Shown here in pieces: positions 25,581 to 36,365 of a stretch of 64,000 nucleotides of DNA. The notes beneath the pieces are model-generated. The model made no database searches. It was given only the letters and a program-made list of their open reading frames with translations, and had not been told where the DNA came from. The stretch spans positions 9,089,001-9,153,000 of the forward strand of contig JAQPZY010001688.1 of the NCBI GenBank assembly GCA_029931535.1, written 5' to 3'. The translations under genes were made by a program, and so were the position numbers. Numbering within the stretch: the stretch's first letter is position 1; each line of letters opens with the position of its first letter. The stretch comes from Margaritifera margaritifera (Eukaryota; Mollusca; Bivalvia; Unionida; Margaritiferidae).

Positions 25581-25789
25581 CCTCTGTCCCAATTTAATGA
25601 TTGATATATGGGGATTTGTTAAATTTAGGGGGACACTGGCAGTTTGGGGTGGGAAAATATCTGCTAGGCTTGCTCAGGGTGCAACACTGATCATACAGCT
25701 GCTTTTAATTAACTTTCAAAATGTAACTGTCAAAATATTTTTAGAAACCATTGACATTAGTAGCTGTGGCTTGATACAAGAGGTTTTGA

Positions 25790-26012
25790 CTACCACATAT
25801 ACTTGTGTATAAACCGGGTCCAAATGCAAACAACAGAGACCCTGATCTGCCATTGCACAATGCACCGGCAGATCAGGGTCTATGTTGTTTGTTCTATTGA
25901 TTAGTCCTTACTAACTGCATAGACCCAGATCTGCCGGCGCATTATGCGATGGCAGATCTGGGTCTATGCAGTTTGCAGTTGGTATGGGATTATATGCAAG
26001 TATAGATGGTAT
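25790..26012 (-). mobile_element. Two-palindrome fold-back MITE, best copy
   Basis: Termini: TATACTTGTGTATAAACC (left) and TATACTTGCATATAATCC (right, reverse complement). The first palindrome has arms AACAACAGAGACCCTGATC and GATCAGGGTCTATGTTGTT. The second has arms AACTGCATAGACCCAGATCT and AGATCTGGGTCTATGCAGTT around a GGCGCATTATGCG loop that can itself pair. The arms are almost perfect, so this copy is probably the youngest of the four. Confidence 0.88.
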
Positions 26013-26048
26013 ATCAGGCATTGTATCATGAGTTTATATTCACTTTGG

Positions 26049-26274
26049 ACCTTGAATAATCCATTAAACTATAAAAGTGTTCTGATGTGAGTATTTTTAA
26101 TAATCCATTAAACTATAAAAGTGTTCTGATGTGAGTATTTTTAATAATCCATTAAACTATAAAAGTGTTCTGATGTGAGTATTTTTAATAATCCATTAAA
26201 CTATAAAAGTGTTCTGATGTGAGTATTTTTAATAATCCATTAAACTATAAAAGTGTTCTGATGTGAGTATTTTT
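26049..26274. repeat. 45-bp minisatellite, 5 units
   Basis: The unit contains TAATAATCCATTAAACTATA and AAAGTGTTCTGATGTGAGTA. Units look identical, indicating recent expansion. Confidence 0.96.
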
Positions 26275-26779
26275 CATATGTTGAGACTTCTCAGAAATCT
26301 AATCCAAAATCGGATTTGAACTGAACTGTCTAGACATTATACAGGATCAAGTCTCACTACTTTGTCATTAGCACCATGGAACCATTTGATTGCTGATCTC
26401 ATCTGTTACCACCTGCTTTGAAAAGTTATGACCTAAACACATGTCACTTATTATCTGATGACTTATCAACCCTAAACAGCACATTGTTTTTATTCCAGTC
26501 AAATTTTTTTTAAAAACTGCGCCATTTTTCATCTGCAAACGTTTTTTTTTGGTGTTGTTTCGGAAGTTGCAAACTTAGTGCACCATATTGGCACATACTA
26601 AAATTTGATTCTGGACTGTAAAATGGTACAGAGACATGATGCTAATCCAGAAGAGGCACAGTTCCAGAAAAATGATGGAGTGGCAATTTAACAAATGAAA
26701 TAGGGGCAGGGTGCAAATCATAGGCTGGAAATAGGGGCAGGCTGTGCAGAGTTAAGGTCCCCTCTGTTCCTGCCTAGTT

Positions 26780-27115
26780 GGAACACTGCTGTGGAGTCAC
26801 ATAGCTTGATATGTAATTTTGCATTATGAGGAGTACTACAGCCTTCAGTGAATACTAGGTCACTGTGATCAATATTTCATGGTTCAGTTATTGGTTCATA
26901 AATTTGAGTTGAACTCAGTTTCTCTAGGATAGGGTTTGTATGTAGGTCATTTTTGAAACACTATTGTTTGTAGTCACTTAAGTTGGCATTTAAATGTGTC
27001 AGTCTGTGGTTCAAATATACCAGTAAATCTTCAAAGATTGGTATTCAGTGAATAAAATGGATTTCCAGTATTCATAGCTTGCATTTCAATCATACTGCCA
27101 TTGTTGGTTTTCTTG
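26780..27115. repeat. Family C element
   Basis: Modules contain GAGTTGAACTCAGTTTCTCT and GGGTTTGTATGTAGGTCATT. The right end TTTCAATCATACTGCCATTG is shared with the end of the 58240 copy (CCAGTCATACCGCCATTG), defining the family's 3' boundary. Confidence 0.7.
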
Positions 27116-27374
27116 TTCTGATATGGATGAGAGAGAGAGTCTCAGCAGTGGTGTATCTTGAAGGGATTGGTATGACATATATCGAAAAACAAAGGTGTCA
27201 TCGGACATTAGGCAAAACAAACTAACCACTTCTTGTAAATAAATCTCTATAGAAAAAATCTGCGATCTGTCACAGAGCAAGAGAGAGATAAAGAGAGAGG
27301 GATCATATTACTATAGGACCTACACAAAACAGTCTGGTGGGCTGCCCTAAAACCCTTAGTTTACAATATATATT

Positions 27375-27640
27375 TGTTGCTGTTGTTGTTATGGGTTTAA
27401 TGCCATTTTTCAGCATATGATAGGCTATACATGTCAGCCAGTATATCTGGTTGAGGAAGAACCCAGAAAAACCCCGGGAAGAACCACCGACCCACGGGAA
27501 GCTACTGGAAAGCTTTCTCACATACCCACTTTGGCTGAGCCCAAGACTCGAACTCACGCAGACAGAGGTGAGATGGCAGTGATCTGTAAAGGCAAGCACC
27601 TTAGACCACTCGGCCACCCAGGTCCCCCACAATATATACA
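27375..27640 (-). mobile_element. SINE type III, full-length-looking
   Basis: Minus strand: a Leu-tRNA-like head (GGTGGCCGAGTGGTCTAAGG, then TGCTTGCCTTTACAGATCAC and B-box GAGTTCGAGTC), followed by a body with GGTGGTTCTTCCCGGGGTTT and an end at ATTAAACCCATAACAACAAC. It is the reference copy for the family here. Confidence 0.88.
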
Positions 27641-27865
27641 TGCCCATACATAAATTGATGTGCAAAATTTGACATGGATAGTCCATCTGAACATACTCAT
27701 CGCCAGAGCAGATTTATTCGGTGTAAGTTTTGAAAAAGCTAGAATAATCTTTGTAAAAGTGATAATTTTAACATTTGTATAATAATAGGGTCTGTTTAGT
27801 GCCTCTCCAGTGCCTGTGTCTAATCTGTAATGTTTCCTTTGTAAGTTAGCATGCCTGGTTGTAGG

Positions 27866-30650
27866 GCCAAGTGAGCTTATGACATGGCCCTGTTATCTGT
27901 CATCTGCCCATTGTCTAGTCCATTGTCTGCCTGTTTATAATTGCTTGTTACCACTCTGAAGGCCATATTTCTGATCTGATTTTTTTTCAGACTTGGAATA
28001 TAAGTTTATATCATCAAGATTTCAGATGAGTTTGATAATGAGTGAAATGCATAATAATGACGTGATCTTAATCAAACTGCCAGAGCTTGTTACTACAATA
28101 AGAGGCCATATTTCTTGTCTGATTTTAATCAAACTTGGAATATGGGCTTACATCATCAAGCAGGGTAGAAGTATTTGGAAAATCCATGGTTGCCTGATAA
28201 ATTACTGCAGTTGCCCCCAATATTGCTGTAAATACAATTATTCAACAACTTTTGTCATATATATATAGTTAGTTCTAATTGCACCCTATAATTCAGTCCT
28301 GCTAATGAAAAGTCTGACACATGTTTACACACCACTTATTTAATCTGTTTGAGATCAGGAAATAAAAGATAATTGATCAATTTCCATTTATGACTGTCTT
28401 CTTGTCCATCAACTTTGTAGTAGTTAGCCATCTTTTACCAGAAACTTATCGGTATATCTATATTTATAGCATTTTGGATCATGTTATTGTTAATCCAATG
28501 CTGTAAATCTGACGTCAGGTAAATATAAACATTTCAAGTGGGATTTTTGTTTAGCCATTATCTCACAAGCCAATATAGTATGCTGCAATAATTGTGATTG
28601 GTTTGATTCTCTCTACTAGCCATATACCTTTAGCTAAAGTGAGTCAACAGAAACATTTGTCACATGATATACAGCGAGTGCCCAACAGACCAACAAAAAA
28701 GCATAATGCTAGATCATGGTCATTCAGTGTGTCAAGTCAATGAGGAAAGATACCACTACCATATGTTGGTGTGTTGACAAACGACGAACATTAGTGAGTC
28801 TTGTTTCTGTAAGGTTCAGCCTGAGGGTCTGGTACAGTACTGACTTTGATTAATTAATCAGATAATGAGTAGCCAACACATGTGGATTAGTGTAGCCTCT
28901 TACTGATATAAATCACCCAACACTCAACTACAGAATTACATGGAGATAATTCGGGCACCCTGCTGTAAATACCCAGGGATAATTTAATGATCAAATGTTT
29001 GTTGCTGGAAAAAATATAGGATTCCATTATAATTTTTAACATAATCATTTTTTAATAATATTTTTTGGTTGCTTGACCTGACTTTCACACTGTGAAAAAT
29101 GGTTGCCCAGCATTAATTTTTAGTTGTCCTGGGCTCCCAGGCAGTGATTTGTGTACCCCTGGTTAAGTTATCAGATGCGTTTGATAATGAGCAGGATCCA
29201 CACATAAAGTGATCTTGCATTTGATTGGGTGAGCTAGTTACCACTGGAGGCCATATTTCGTATCTGATTTTGATAAAACTTGGAATTATATATCAGCTTA
29301 TACCATCATGATCACTGATAAGTTTGATAATAAGCAAGATCCACACATTCCATCTGTTAGGCTGAGCTTGTTAACACTCTGGAGGCCATATTTATTATTT
29401 GAATTTGATCAAACTTGGAATATGAGCTTATATAACTATAATCTTGGACAAGCTTGATAATGAGCAAGATCCATACATACTAATGAGGTGATCTTGCATC
29501 TGATTGGATGAGCTTGTTGCCATATTTCTGGTCTAATATTGATTAAACTTAAAATATTGGGGTATATCATCAACACCGCAGACAAGTTTAATCCATGCAT
29601 ATGAAGAGATCTTGTGATAATATCAGAGCTATTTTCCACTCATATTTTTGGTCTGATTTTTGTCAAACTTGGTATAAAAGCTTTTATCATCAAAATCTTT
29701 GATGATTTTAATGAGTGAGATCCATGCATATTAATTAAGTGATCATGCATCTTATTGCCTGAGCTTTTTACCACTCTGGAGGCCATATTCTCAGGTCCAA
29801 TTTTGATCAGACTTAGAGTATGGGCTTATATGATCATAATCTCAGACATGTTTGATAATAAGTGACATGATCTTGCATCTGTTAAATAGTCTTATATTAT
29901 CAAGATGTTGGATGAGATGATTATTAGCAAGAACTACACTGTAAAACACATATTTATTTGAGCTTGTTACCCTTGGTGACTGAATTTAGATTGGATTTGA
30001 GCTTGTTATCTTGGTGACTGAATTTAGATTGGATTTGAGCCTGTTATCTTGGTGACTGAATTTAGATTGGATTTGAGCTTGTTACCCTTGGTGACTGAAT
30101 TTAGATTGGATTTGAGCTTGTTACCCTTGGTGACTGAATTTAGATTGGATTTGAGCTTGTTATCTTGGTGACTGAATTTAGATTGGATTTGAGCTTGTTA
30201 CCATTGGTGACTGAATTTAGATTGGATTTGAGCTTGTTATCTTGGTGACTGAATTTAGATTGGATTTGAGCTTGTTACCACCCTGGATACTGAATTTAGA
30301 TTGGATTTGAGCTTGTTACCACCCTGGATTGTGCTCAAACTTGGTAAATAAGCCTATGTCATCATGGTCTTGGACAGGTTCTGTGACAAATGAGATCTGC
30401 CCATATTAATGAAGTGATCTTGCATATGATTGGCAGAACTTTTTACAACTCTAGAGACTATATTTCTCCAGTGATTAAGATAAAACTTGGTGAATAGGTT
30501 TATATCATCAAGAACGTGGATAAATTGGAGTGTGAGCTAGAGCCACATATAATAATTAATGCCTTTATCTTTGGAAATTCTTTTTTTCAGATTGTATTGT
30601 AAGTTGGGTGAGCAATGTCAGACCTGCTTGGGCCTCTTGGTGACTTATAA
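27866..30650. repeat. Family B modular element, leader to tail
   Basis: It starts with a leader (GGCCAAGTGAGCTTATGACA), continues with degenerate 146-bp Family B modules, and ends with a tail at about 30590-30645 (GGTGAGCAATGTCAGACCTG then CTTGGGCCTCTTGG). A 37-39 bp sub-repeat has expanded inside at 29945-30335. An unrelated-looking stretch at 28250-29170 may be an insertion. The tail lies about 160 bp before the first villin coding exon. Confidence 0.7.
29945..30335. repeat. 37-39-bp minisatellite, about 10 units
   Basis: The unit is GAGCTTGTTACCCTTGGTGA plus CTGAATTTAGATTGGATTT. Half the units have TATCTTGG for TACCCTTGG. It starts with the GAGCTTGTTACC anchor of Family B modules, so it arose by amplification of part of a module. 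Confidence 0.95.
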
Positions 30651-30807
30651 AAGTGAATAATACATGTTATGTCTGAAACTGTTGGAACTGTAATCATTTA
30701 AAGTTTGCAAAACTACTGTATACATGTACATGAATTTCACATATTTTCACTGATTGAATCTGATAAAAGATGACTTTTGTCCTTTAAAATGTTTTTCTTT
30801 GTTTCAG

Positions 30808-30890
30808 AATAGAAAATGTCAATCCTTCCAGATCCAGCTTTCCGTAATGTGCAAAGAAACAAAGCTGGTTTCTTTATTTGGAGGATAGAG
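30808..30890 (+). CDS. Villin/gelsolin-family protein, first coding exon
   Basis: The exon follows an acceptor (TTTTTCTTTGTTTCAG, AG at 30806-30807) and ends at the donor GAG|GTTTGT (GT at 30891). The ATG at 30816-30818 has A at -3 and is followed by 25 codons ending phase 0. The peptide begins MSILPDPAFRNV and ends GFFIWRIE. The family starts with DPAF....G...WRIE, the first strand of gelsolin-like domain 1. Villin and gelsolin proteins cap, sever or bundle actin filaments under calcium control in the cytoplasm. The acceptor eight bases before the ATG implies a non-coding 5' exon further upstream, which I cannot locate. Villin-, advillin- and gelsolin-like members cannot be separated on this fragment. 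Confidence 0.92.
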
Positions 30891-31156
30891 GTTTGTATTG
30901 ATATTGGTTATAATGTCTATAGAAAGAAGTTACCACCATTTGTCTCATATATCTTTCAAATTTGACCTGAACACCTACCATTCCCTGAAGTTTAATAGAT
31001 GAGGCTGTCAATATTGGCAGTTCCATATCTGTATGTATGTATGAATATATAGGGTTTAATGGCACATCAGCACAATCCTGACTATGTAGTGCCAATAAAA
31101 GTTAAGTTCCAAAAATGCAAATGTAAGAAATTGCAAAATCTTAAGGAAGATAAATT

Positions 31157-31164
31157 CTTCCACA
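31157..31164. repeat. hAT target-site duplication, left copy
   Basis: CTTCCACA, identical to 32177-32184. Eight base pairs is the hallmark TSD length of hAT transposons. Confidence 0.85.
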
Positions 31165-31199
31165 TACCTGTCAACTTTTCAGAAGCCCAGTAGGGAGAT

Positions 31200-31312
31200 T
31201 GAATACAAAAATAAGGAGGTTGGGGCTTAAAATAAGGAGATTGGGGCCTAAAATAAGGAGGTTGGGGCCTAAAATAAGGAGGTTGGGGCCTAAAATAAGG
31301 AGGTTTTTTCGT
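31200..31312. repeat. 21-bp repeat, 5 units, inside the hAT end
   Basis: The unit AAAATAAGGAGGTTGGGGCC(T) is tandem near the left end of the hAT element and may be its subterminal transposase-binding region. That role is inference. Confidence 0.85.
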
Positions 31313-31542
31313 GGCATTTTTTAAGCATCGTTTTCACTAAATATTGCCCATTTTCGACAAAATATGAGACAAAACACATTTAACTTTAAACATTTTTTTA
31401 ATTAGTAAAAATATAACAGATACAAAGGTCAAAGCACAGACAAAGCTGACAGCACATGATCCTAACTTATAATCCTCTGAATCATCATATTGGTCAATCA
31501 TCCTCTGCATCAGAGTGGCCATCCTCCTCTTTAAAAATCCCC

Positions 31543-31775
31543 TCAGCTGCAGATTTTAAGTTGTTGTTGTAGGAAACACATGCCTTTTTTTGCAGCTGCC
31601 ATGATCTCTGGACTTGGGTCAAAATTCATGCACTCCACATTGTTGTTAATTTTGGTAGATAGCAATGCATGCATGGCCCTTGAACCTAGGCTGCTTCTGC
31701 TGTCTGTGTGGATCTTTTGCAGCACACTGAACAGCTGTTCAGTGTCAGCATTTGAGTATGGTACTGTCATTGCAG
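31543..31775 (-). pseudogene. hAT transposase C-terminal dimerisation domain (remnant)
   Basis: The reading frame contains VPYSNADTEQLFSVLQKI followed by SRSSLGSRAMHALLSTKIN. This matches the conserved hATC block (P.SNA..ER.FS followed by R..L.......L). An in-frame stop lies about 11 codons upstream of the first methionine (31768), and the catalytic and BED zinc-finger regions are absent, so it is not functional. Confidence 0.88.
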
Positions 31776-32176
31776 CTATGGACCTTTGGGAGGTTCAGGA
31801 GCCTGGGAGTTCTGTTAGGTCTTGTAAATATATACCCCGCCATATGCTAATTACTCTTTTCCTTTAACACACACCATACTTGATCAAAGTCCCACAATTT
31901 AGCTAGTATTCACAGTTTTGTCACGTGATAATTGTGCTGTGTAATTACGTCACAACTTTATAAAAAGGTGATAAAAGAGAACATGGCTTCTGTGGATTGC
32001 ATACGATAAGGCTATTTATGTAGGATTTTTTCAGAAAAATGAAAATCGGCAGGCATAATGTAATAATCAGGATTTCTCTGCAAAAATTGGGAGATATTAT
32101 GAGATTGGGAGGTTGGAGTGGAATGACACCAAAAATCGGGCATTTTTTTCTCCCAGCTGGAGAGTTGACAGATATG

Positions 32177-32826
32177 CTTCCACATAAACACAGACATGTA
32201 GTACTGCAAGAGAAACTCTTCCACATAAACACAAACATATAGTACTGCAAAATAAACTCCTCCACATAAACACAAACATATAGTACTGCAAGATAAACTC
32301 TTCCACATAAACACAAACATGTAGTGCTGCAAGATAAACTCTTCCACATAAACACAAACATGTAGTGCTGCAAGATAAACTCTTCCACATAAACACAAAC
32401 ACGTAGTACTGCAAGATAAACTCTTCCACATAAACACAAACATATAGTACTGCAAGATAAACTCTTCCACATAAACACAAACATATAGTACTGCAAAATA
32501 AACTCTTCCACATAAACACAAACACGTAGTACTGCAAAATAAACTCTTACACATAAACACAAACACGTAGTACTGCAAGATAAACTCTTCCACATAAACA
32601 CAAACATATAGTTCTGCAAGATAAACTCTTCCACATAAACACAAACATGTAGTACTGCAAAATAAACTCCTCCACATAAACACAAACATGTAGTACTGCA
32701 AGATAAACTCTTCCACATAAACACAAACATATAGTACTGCAAGATAAACTCTTCCACATAAACACAAACATATAGTACTGCAAGATAAACTCTTCCACAT
32801 AAACACAAACATATAGTACTGCAAAA
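32177..32826. repeat. 41-bp minisatellite, about 16 units
   Basis: The unit contains CTTCCACATAAACACAAACA and TAGTACTGCAAGATAAACT. It starts exactly at the right-hand hAT target duplication. The same unit start (GATAAATTCTTCCACA) is on the far side of the hAT, so the transposon landed in a unit. No stop occurs in any minus frame, which makes long artefactual reading frames. Confidence 0.95.
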
Positions 32827-33029
32827 TAAAAGATAAAAATAAAAGATAAATGTTAAAGATGTAGAAAAAATCTTTAAAAGGTACTTAAAATAAAAGATAA
32901 GTTGAAAAATATAAAATTCCCAAAATACATGTAAAGGGTCGAAATTTATTATGTGTACTGCATTATTTTGAAAAGTTCACAATTTTCTCTAGTGGTATAT
33001 GATCAAAAAGATGCCTAATTGTGTTCATA

Positions 33030-33430
33030 TCATATGTATTGGGGTGAAAGTTGATACACTTGACAAAAATGTGTTCTGCTGCAAACTAGTTGAGGTTTAC
33101 CCTTTAGTAAGTATGCCTGGGTCAAGTATGTGTGTCCTATATGAAAGCGACACCATACCACCGCATCTTTTGGATTTGTTTTATATAGGAGATGCCACTC
33201 TCCAGTGATGGGTTTGATGTTCCAGAGCTTGTTTTCATTCCACATATTTTGCCAAGTATACAGAACATGCCAGTTTATATCATATTTGAAGTTAGTATAT
33301 GGAATCTTCCATTCAGAAACAGGTGAATGCAGGGCAGCTTTGGCTGCTTTATCTGCCCTTTCATTACCCTTTAATACCAATTGTGACTAGGTAGCCAAAA
33401 GTACAGAATACTTTTTCTGCATTTTATGAG
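33030..33430 (-). pseudogene. LINE RNase H domain and C-terminal region (remnant)
   Basis: The minus strand reads LYFWLPSH at about 33390-33420, then after a frameshift KGNERADKAAKAALHS. This corresponds to the RNase H signature WLPSH.GI.GNE.AD..AK. It is followed by WCRFHIGHTYLTQAYLLKG and a cysteine-containing tail. The frameshift near 33388 and downstream stops show it is dead. Confidence 0.87.
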
Positions 33431-33519
33431 CAGATCATGTTTCTGCAAGATTTGAGATATTAATGGGTTGTTAAATTAAAAGTTTTGTAAGGATTGCAGT
33501 GTGGAATCACAGAACAGAA

Positions 33520-34230
33520 GAGCTTACAGAATTGTCTGTTGTTGCTCCTCCTCCTGAATGGAAAGTCATATCAGCATTGGGTTTTCACAGCAAGACTTCT
33601 TATGATCTTAAATAAAAATTGTGCTGATCTGATATCCAATATGGCTGCCACAATGGATATCTTATTGCTACTTCTAGATGGAAAGTCATATCAACTGGGT
33701 TTTCACCATAAGACTTCTTATGTATAGTTGGTACTAAATGAAAATAGAGCTAATCAGAGATCCAGTATGGCCACCATGGTAGCCATCTTGAAAATCCTGT
33801 TATTGCTGCTACTCCTCAATGGACATGGGCTTTCACCAGAAGATTAATTGTGATGTTTAGTTGGTCCTGAATGAAAATGGTGCTGATCTGACCTCTGATA
33901 TGGCTGCCACAATGAAACAATTGAAAATCTTCTCACTAATTCTCCTGAATGTATGGTCATATAAACATGGGATTTTCACCAAACATCTTTGCCCTAATGA
34001 AAATGGTGCTGATCTTACATCCAATATCATACTGCTGCCACAGTGGCTAATTTGAAATCATGTTGCTCAAGAATATCGGAGGGGGTTTCAACACTTGGCA
34101 GTGAAAAAGAAGAAATGGTCTGGAATTCCTGGAAATTCTTTTAGTACATCAGACCCTTCATGGGACTCTTGTTTGTGAGGTTTTGATGTAATTCAAAAAT
34201 TTTAATATGGCAGTAATTTCTGCAATGGAC
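33520..34230. repeat. Family A array plus tail module
   Basis: About four ~146-bp modules (GTTTTCACCAGAAGATTAAT, TGGTCCTGAATGAAAATGGT). They end in the Family A tail module at about 34065-34175 (CTCAAGAATATCGGAGGGGG, GAAGAAATGGTCTGGAATTC). Confidence 0.85.
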
Positions 34231-34520
34231 TGGAGGCTTTGTCTGTTAACTGGCATGAAATGGTGCTGTGTAGATATGTAACAATTCATCAGTACATAAT
34301 GGTATCATAATATTTTCTGCAACGATATACTGCATCGATATCTGAGCAACTCCCACAATATCTGATTACATATTGCTTCGTGAGTGTGACAGTACATCAA
34401 TGTAGTAGCAGTTGATAGTGCTTTTTCATGACATGCTTGAGTTAAAGTTGAGAAAGGAAAGAAAATTGAAGAGCTTTTTGTCTCAATAAAAGCGTTACAG
34501 ATTTCCGTGCTTTTCTTTTT

Positions 34521-34850
34521 AGCTCTACTGGTCATAGATGTAGCCTGTTGTCCATCTTTTGTTCATTCATTTGTTATGCTGACTCCTTCTACTTGGAGTT
34601 TACACACTTTCATCCAAACATCATAAATGAAAATGGTGTCACTCAGATATCCAATATGGCTGCCATGGTGTCCATCTTGTAAATCTTGTTATTGCTACTT
34701 CTCCTGAATGGCTGGTCATATCAACATGGGGTTTTCACTGAAAGACTCCTTATGATGTCTAGTTCATCCTGTATAAAAATCCTATATAAAAATGGTGCTT
34801 ATCTGACCTGTAATATGGCCACCATGGCAGGCATCTTGAATTTTTTCTTT
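34521..34850. repeat. Family A element: damaged leader plus modules
   Basis: It begins with AGCTCTACTGGTCATAGATG, a leader whose right hairpin arm is lost, followed by TTGTCCATCTTTTGTTCATT and two modules. Confidence 0.75.
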
Positions 34851-35619
34851 ATTCAGGACTCCCATGGTACCGAGAAATTGGGAAAAAGTCAGGAGAAAGA
34901 ATAGTTTTCTTTTCCTGATTGGAAAAAAGCCCTGGAATTTTGCATATATTGATCAAATATTGATCAAAAGTGGGGAAAAACCGGGAATTTTCAACAGCCA
35001 CTTGATCACAAAAAAAAATAATATGTAATCAAGCCATAACTGAACAGATCGGGAGTTAAATTTATTGAGTTCTTACTGGAATTTTTTGAATTTGCAGAAG
35101 TCAGTTGATATACAACCGCTGTATGGATAATTTGGATCCTTGTCCTAAACATATTTGTATAGTCAATCCAAGTGCTCAGACAATTGGATTAGTCAAGTAG
35201 ATGCATTACATCTTAGTCAACGCCATATTGACATTTTTTGTATATATATAAGTTTTGATGGCCAGTATAGCGTCACAATGTATCAACATGGCTGCTACAT
35301 GTGATCATGGTGATTTTAGGAGGAAAATAATAAAGCTTTCCTTTTCCAGTTCCACTTTTGATATGTAAAGTTAACGAAAATGTATTGTGATAAATCTTTG
35401 CTTATTACTTGGTAGTTCGGAACACGGGGTTAAGCATTATTGTCAATAGTAACCTTCACCTTCCCCCAACTTGCTTTTGTGGTGAATTTTACTCTCAGAC
35501 CTCGCTAAATACTCAAGGGATGATTTCAACAGTAAAATTTTCAGGACCCTATCTCTAGAATTGCGAATTTTTATCACGAAACAAGTATTTTGGGTAATTT
35601 GTACCACAGTCTTATGGTT
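34851..35619. other. Unassigned DNA
   Basis: No gene seen. It contains a small G/A-rich GGGAAAAACCGGGAATTTTC type segment at 34970. Confidence 0.4.
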
Positions 35620-36365
35620 TCTAACCTCCTCCTAAATGGAAAGTGACATCAAATATGGTGTTTTCACCAGAAGACTTCTCACGATGTCTAGTTTCTAGTT
35701 GCTTCTAAATGAAAATGATGCCACTCTGAAATCCAATATGGCCACCATGGTGTCCATCTTGAAAATCTTGTTCTCACTACTAATCATGAATGGATGGTCA
35801 TACTGACATGGGGATTTCACCAGAAGGCTTCATATGATGTCTAGTTTATCCTACATGAAAATGGTGCTGATCTGACATCCACTTTGGCCACCATGTGGTT
35901 CATCTTGAACATCTTGTTCTCGCTACTCTTTAATGGATGGTCATATCAACATTTCACCAACAGTCTTGTTATGATGTCTAGTTGTTCCAAAATGAAAATG
36001 AGGCAGATCTTCCATCCAATAACACACATAGTGGGCATCTTAAAAATCATTCTTGTATATTGTGAATGGATGGTTATATTGACATGGGATTTTCACCAAA
36101 TGACTTCTTATAATGTTTGGTTGGTCCCAATTGAAAATATGTCCCCCATGATGAACATCTTGAAAATCTTGTTATTGATACTTCACTCAAGACATCTTGT
36201 GAACATGCTTACTCAAACATGTAAGAAAATATTTGTTGTTACCTGTTTTTGTTGGAGTTTCTTAAGAATATCAGAGATGATTTCAATCCTCAGCAGTTAA
36301 AAGGAATAAAAGAAATGGTTGTATCTTGGATTTATGGAATTCTTTTCAGCCAGGAGAGCATCACT
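35620..36365. repeat. Family A array plus tail module
   Basis: About four modules, then the tail at 36180-36365 (ATGTAAGAAAATATTTGTTG, GAATATCAGAGATGATTTCA, CAGCCAGGAGAGCATCA). The tail matches 51430-51660, so it is a constant part of the element. The open frames across it are accidental. Confidence 0.85.

Larger units (their letters stand above)
31165..32176 (-). mobile_element. Internally deleted hAT transposon (1,012 bp)
   Basis: Bounded by the 8-bp duplication CTTCCACA. The left end is TACCTGTCAACTTTTCAG and the right end, reverse-complemented, is CATATCTGTCAACTCTCCAG, giving imperfect terminal inverted repeats that share CTGTCAACT. The interior keeps only the transposase C-terminus (31543-31775, minus) and subterminal AT-rich and GGGAG-containing sequence. 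Autonomous hATs are several kb, so this is a deletion derivative. Confidence 0.85.
31020..33490 (-). mobile_element. RNase H-bearing LINE fragment, interrupted
   Basis: Minus strand, 5' to 3': an RNase H remnant (33030-33430), a 3' UTR with AAATAAAAGATAAA tracts (32827-33010), a 41-bp minisatellite (32177-32826), a hAT insertion (31165-32176), and the LINE 3' end (about 31020-31156; GCACTACATAGTCAGGATTG and GCCATTAAACCC). The same 3' end is seen at 14725-15063 without the insertion. RNase H-bearing non-LTR elements include the I and Nimb groups. The assignment within these is inference. Confidence 0.75.

Noticed and set aside
27540..27640. A tRNA-Leu gene (minus strand)
   Set aside because: Box-like elements and a Leu-like D arm are present, but it continues into a SINE body and copies recur in the window with variants. 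The same holds for the tRNA-like heads at 12245, 24190, 25345, 42215 and 57540.
31945..32824. Long minus-strand open frames (up to 287 codons) rich in Cys, Val and Phe
   Set aside because: The 41-bp unit has no stop in any minus frame, so long frames arise automatically. They run into hAT sequence.
34305..34535. A 76-codon minus frame resembling a transposase fragment
   Set aside because: A faint resemblance only. No conserved motif could be named, so it is not called.
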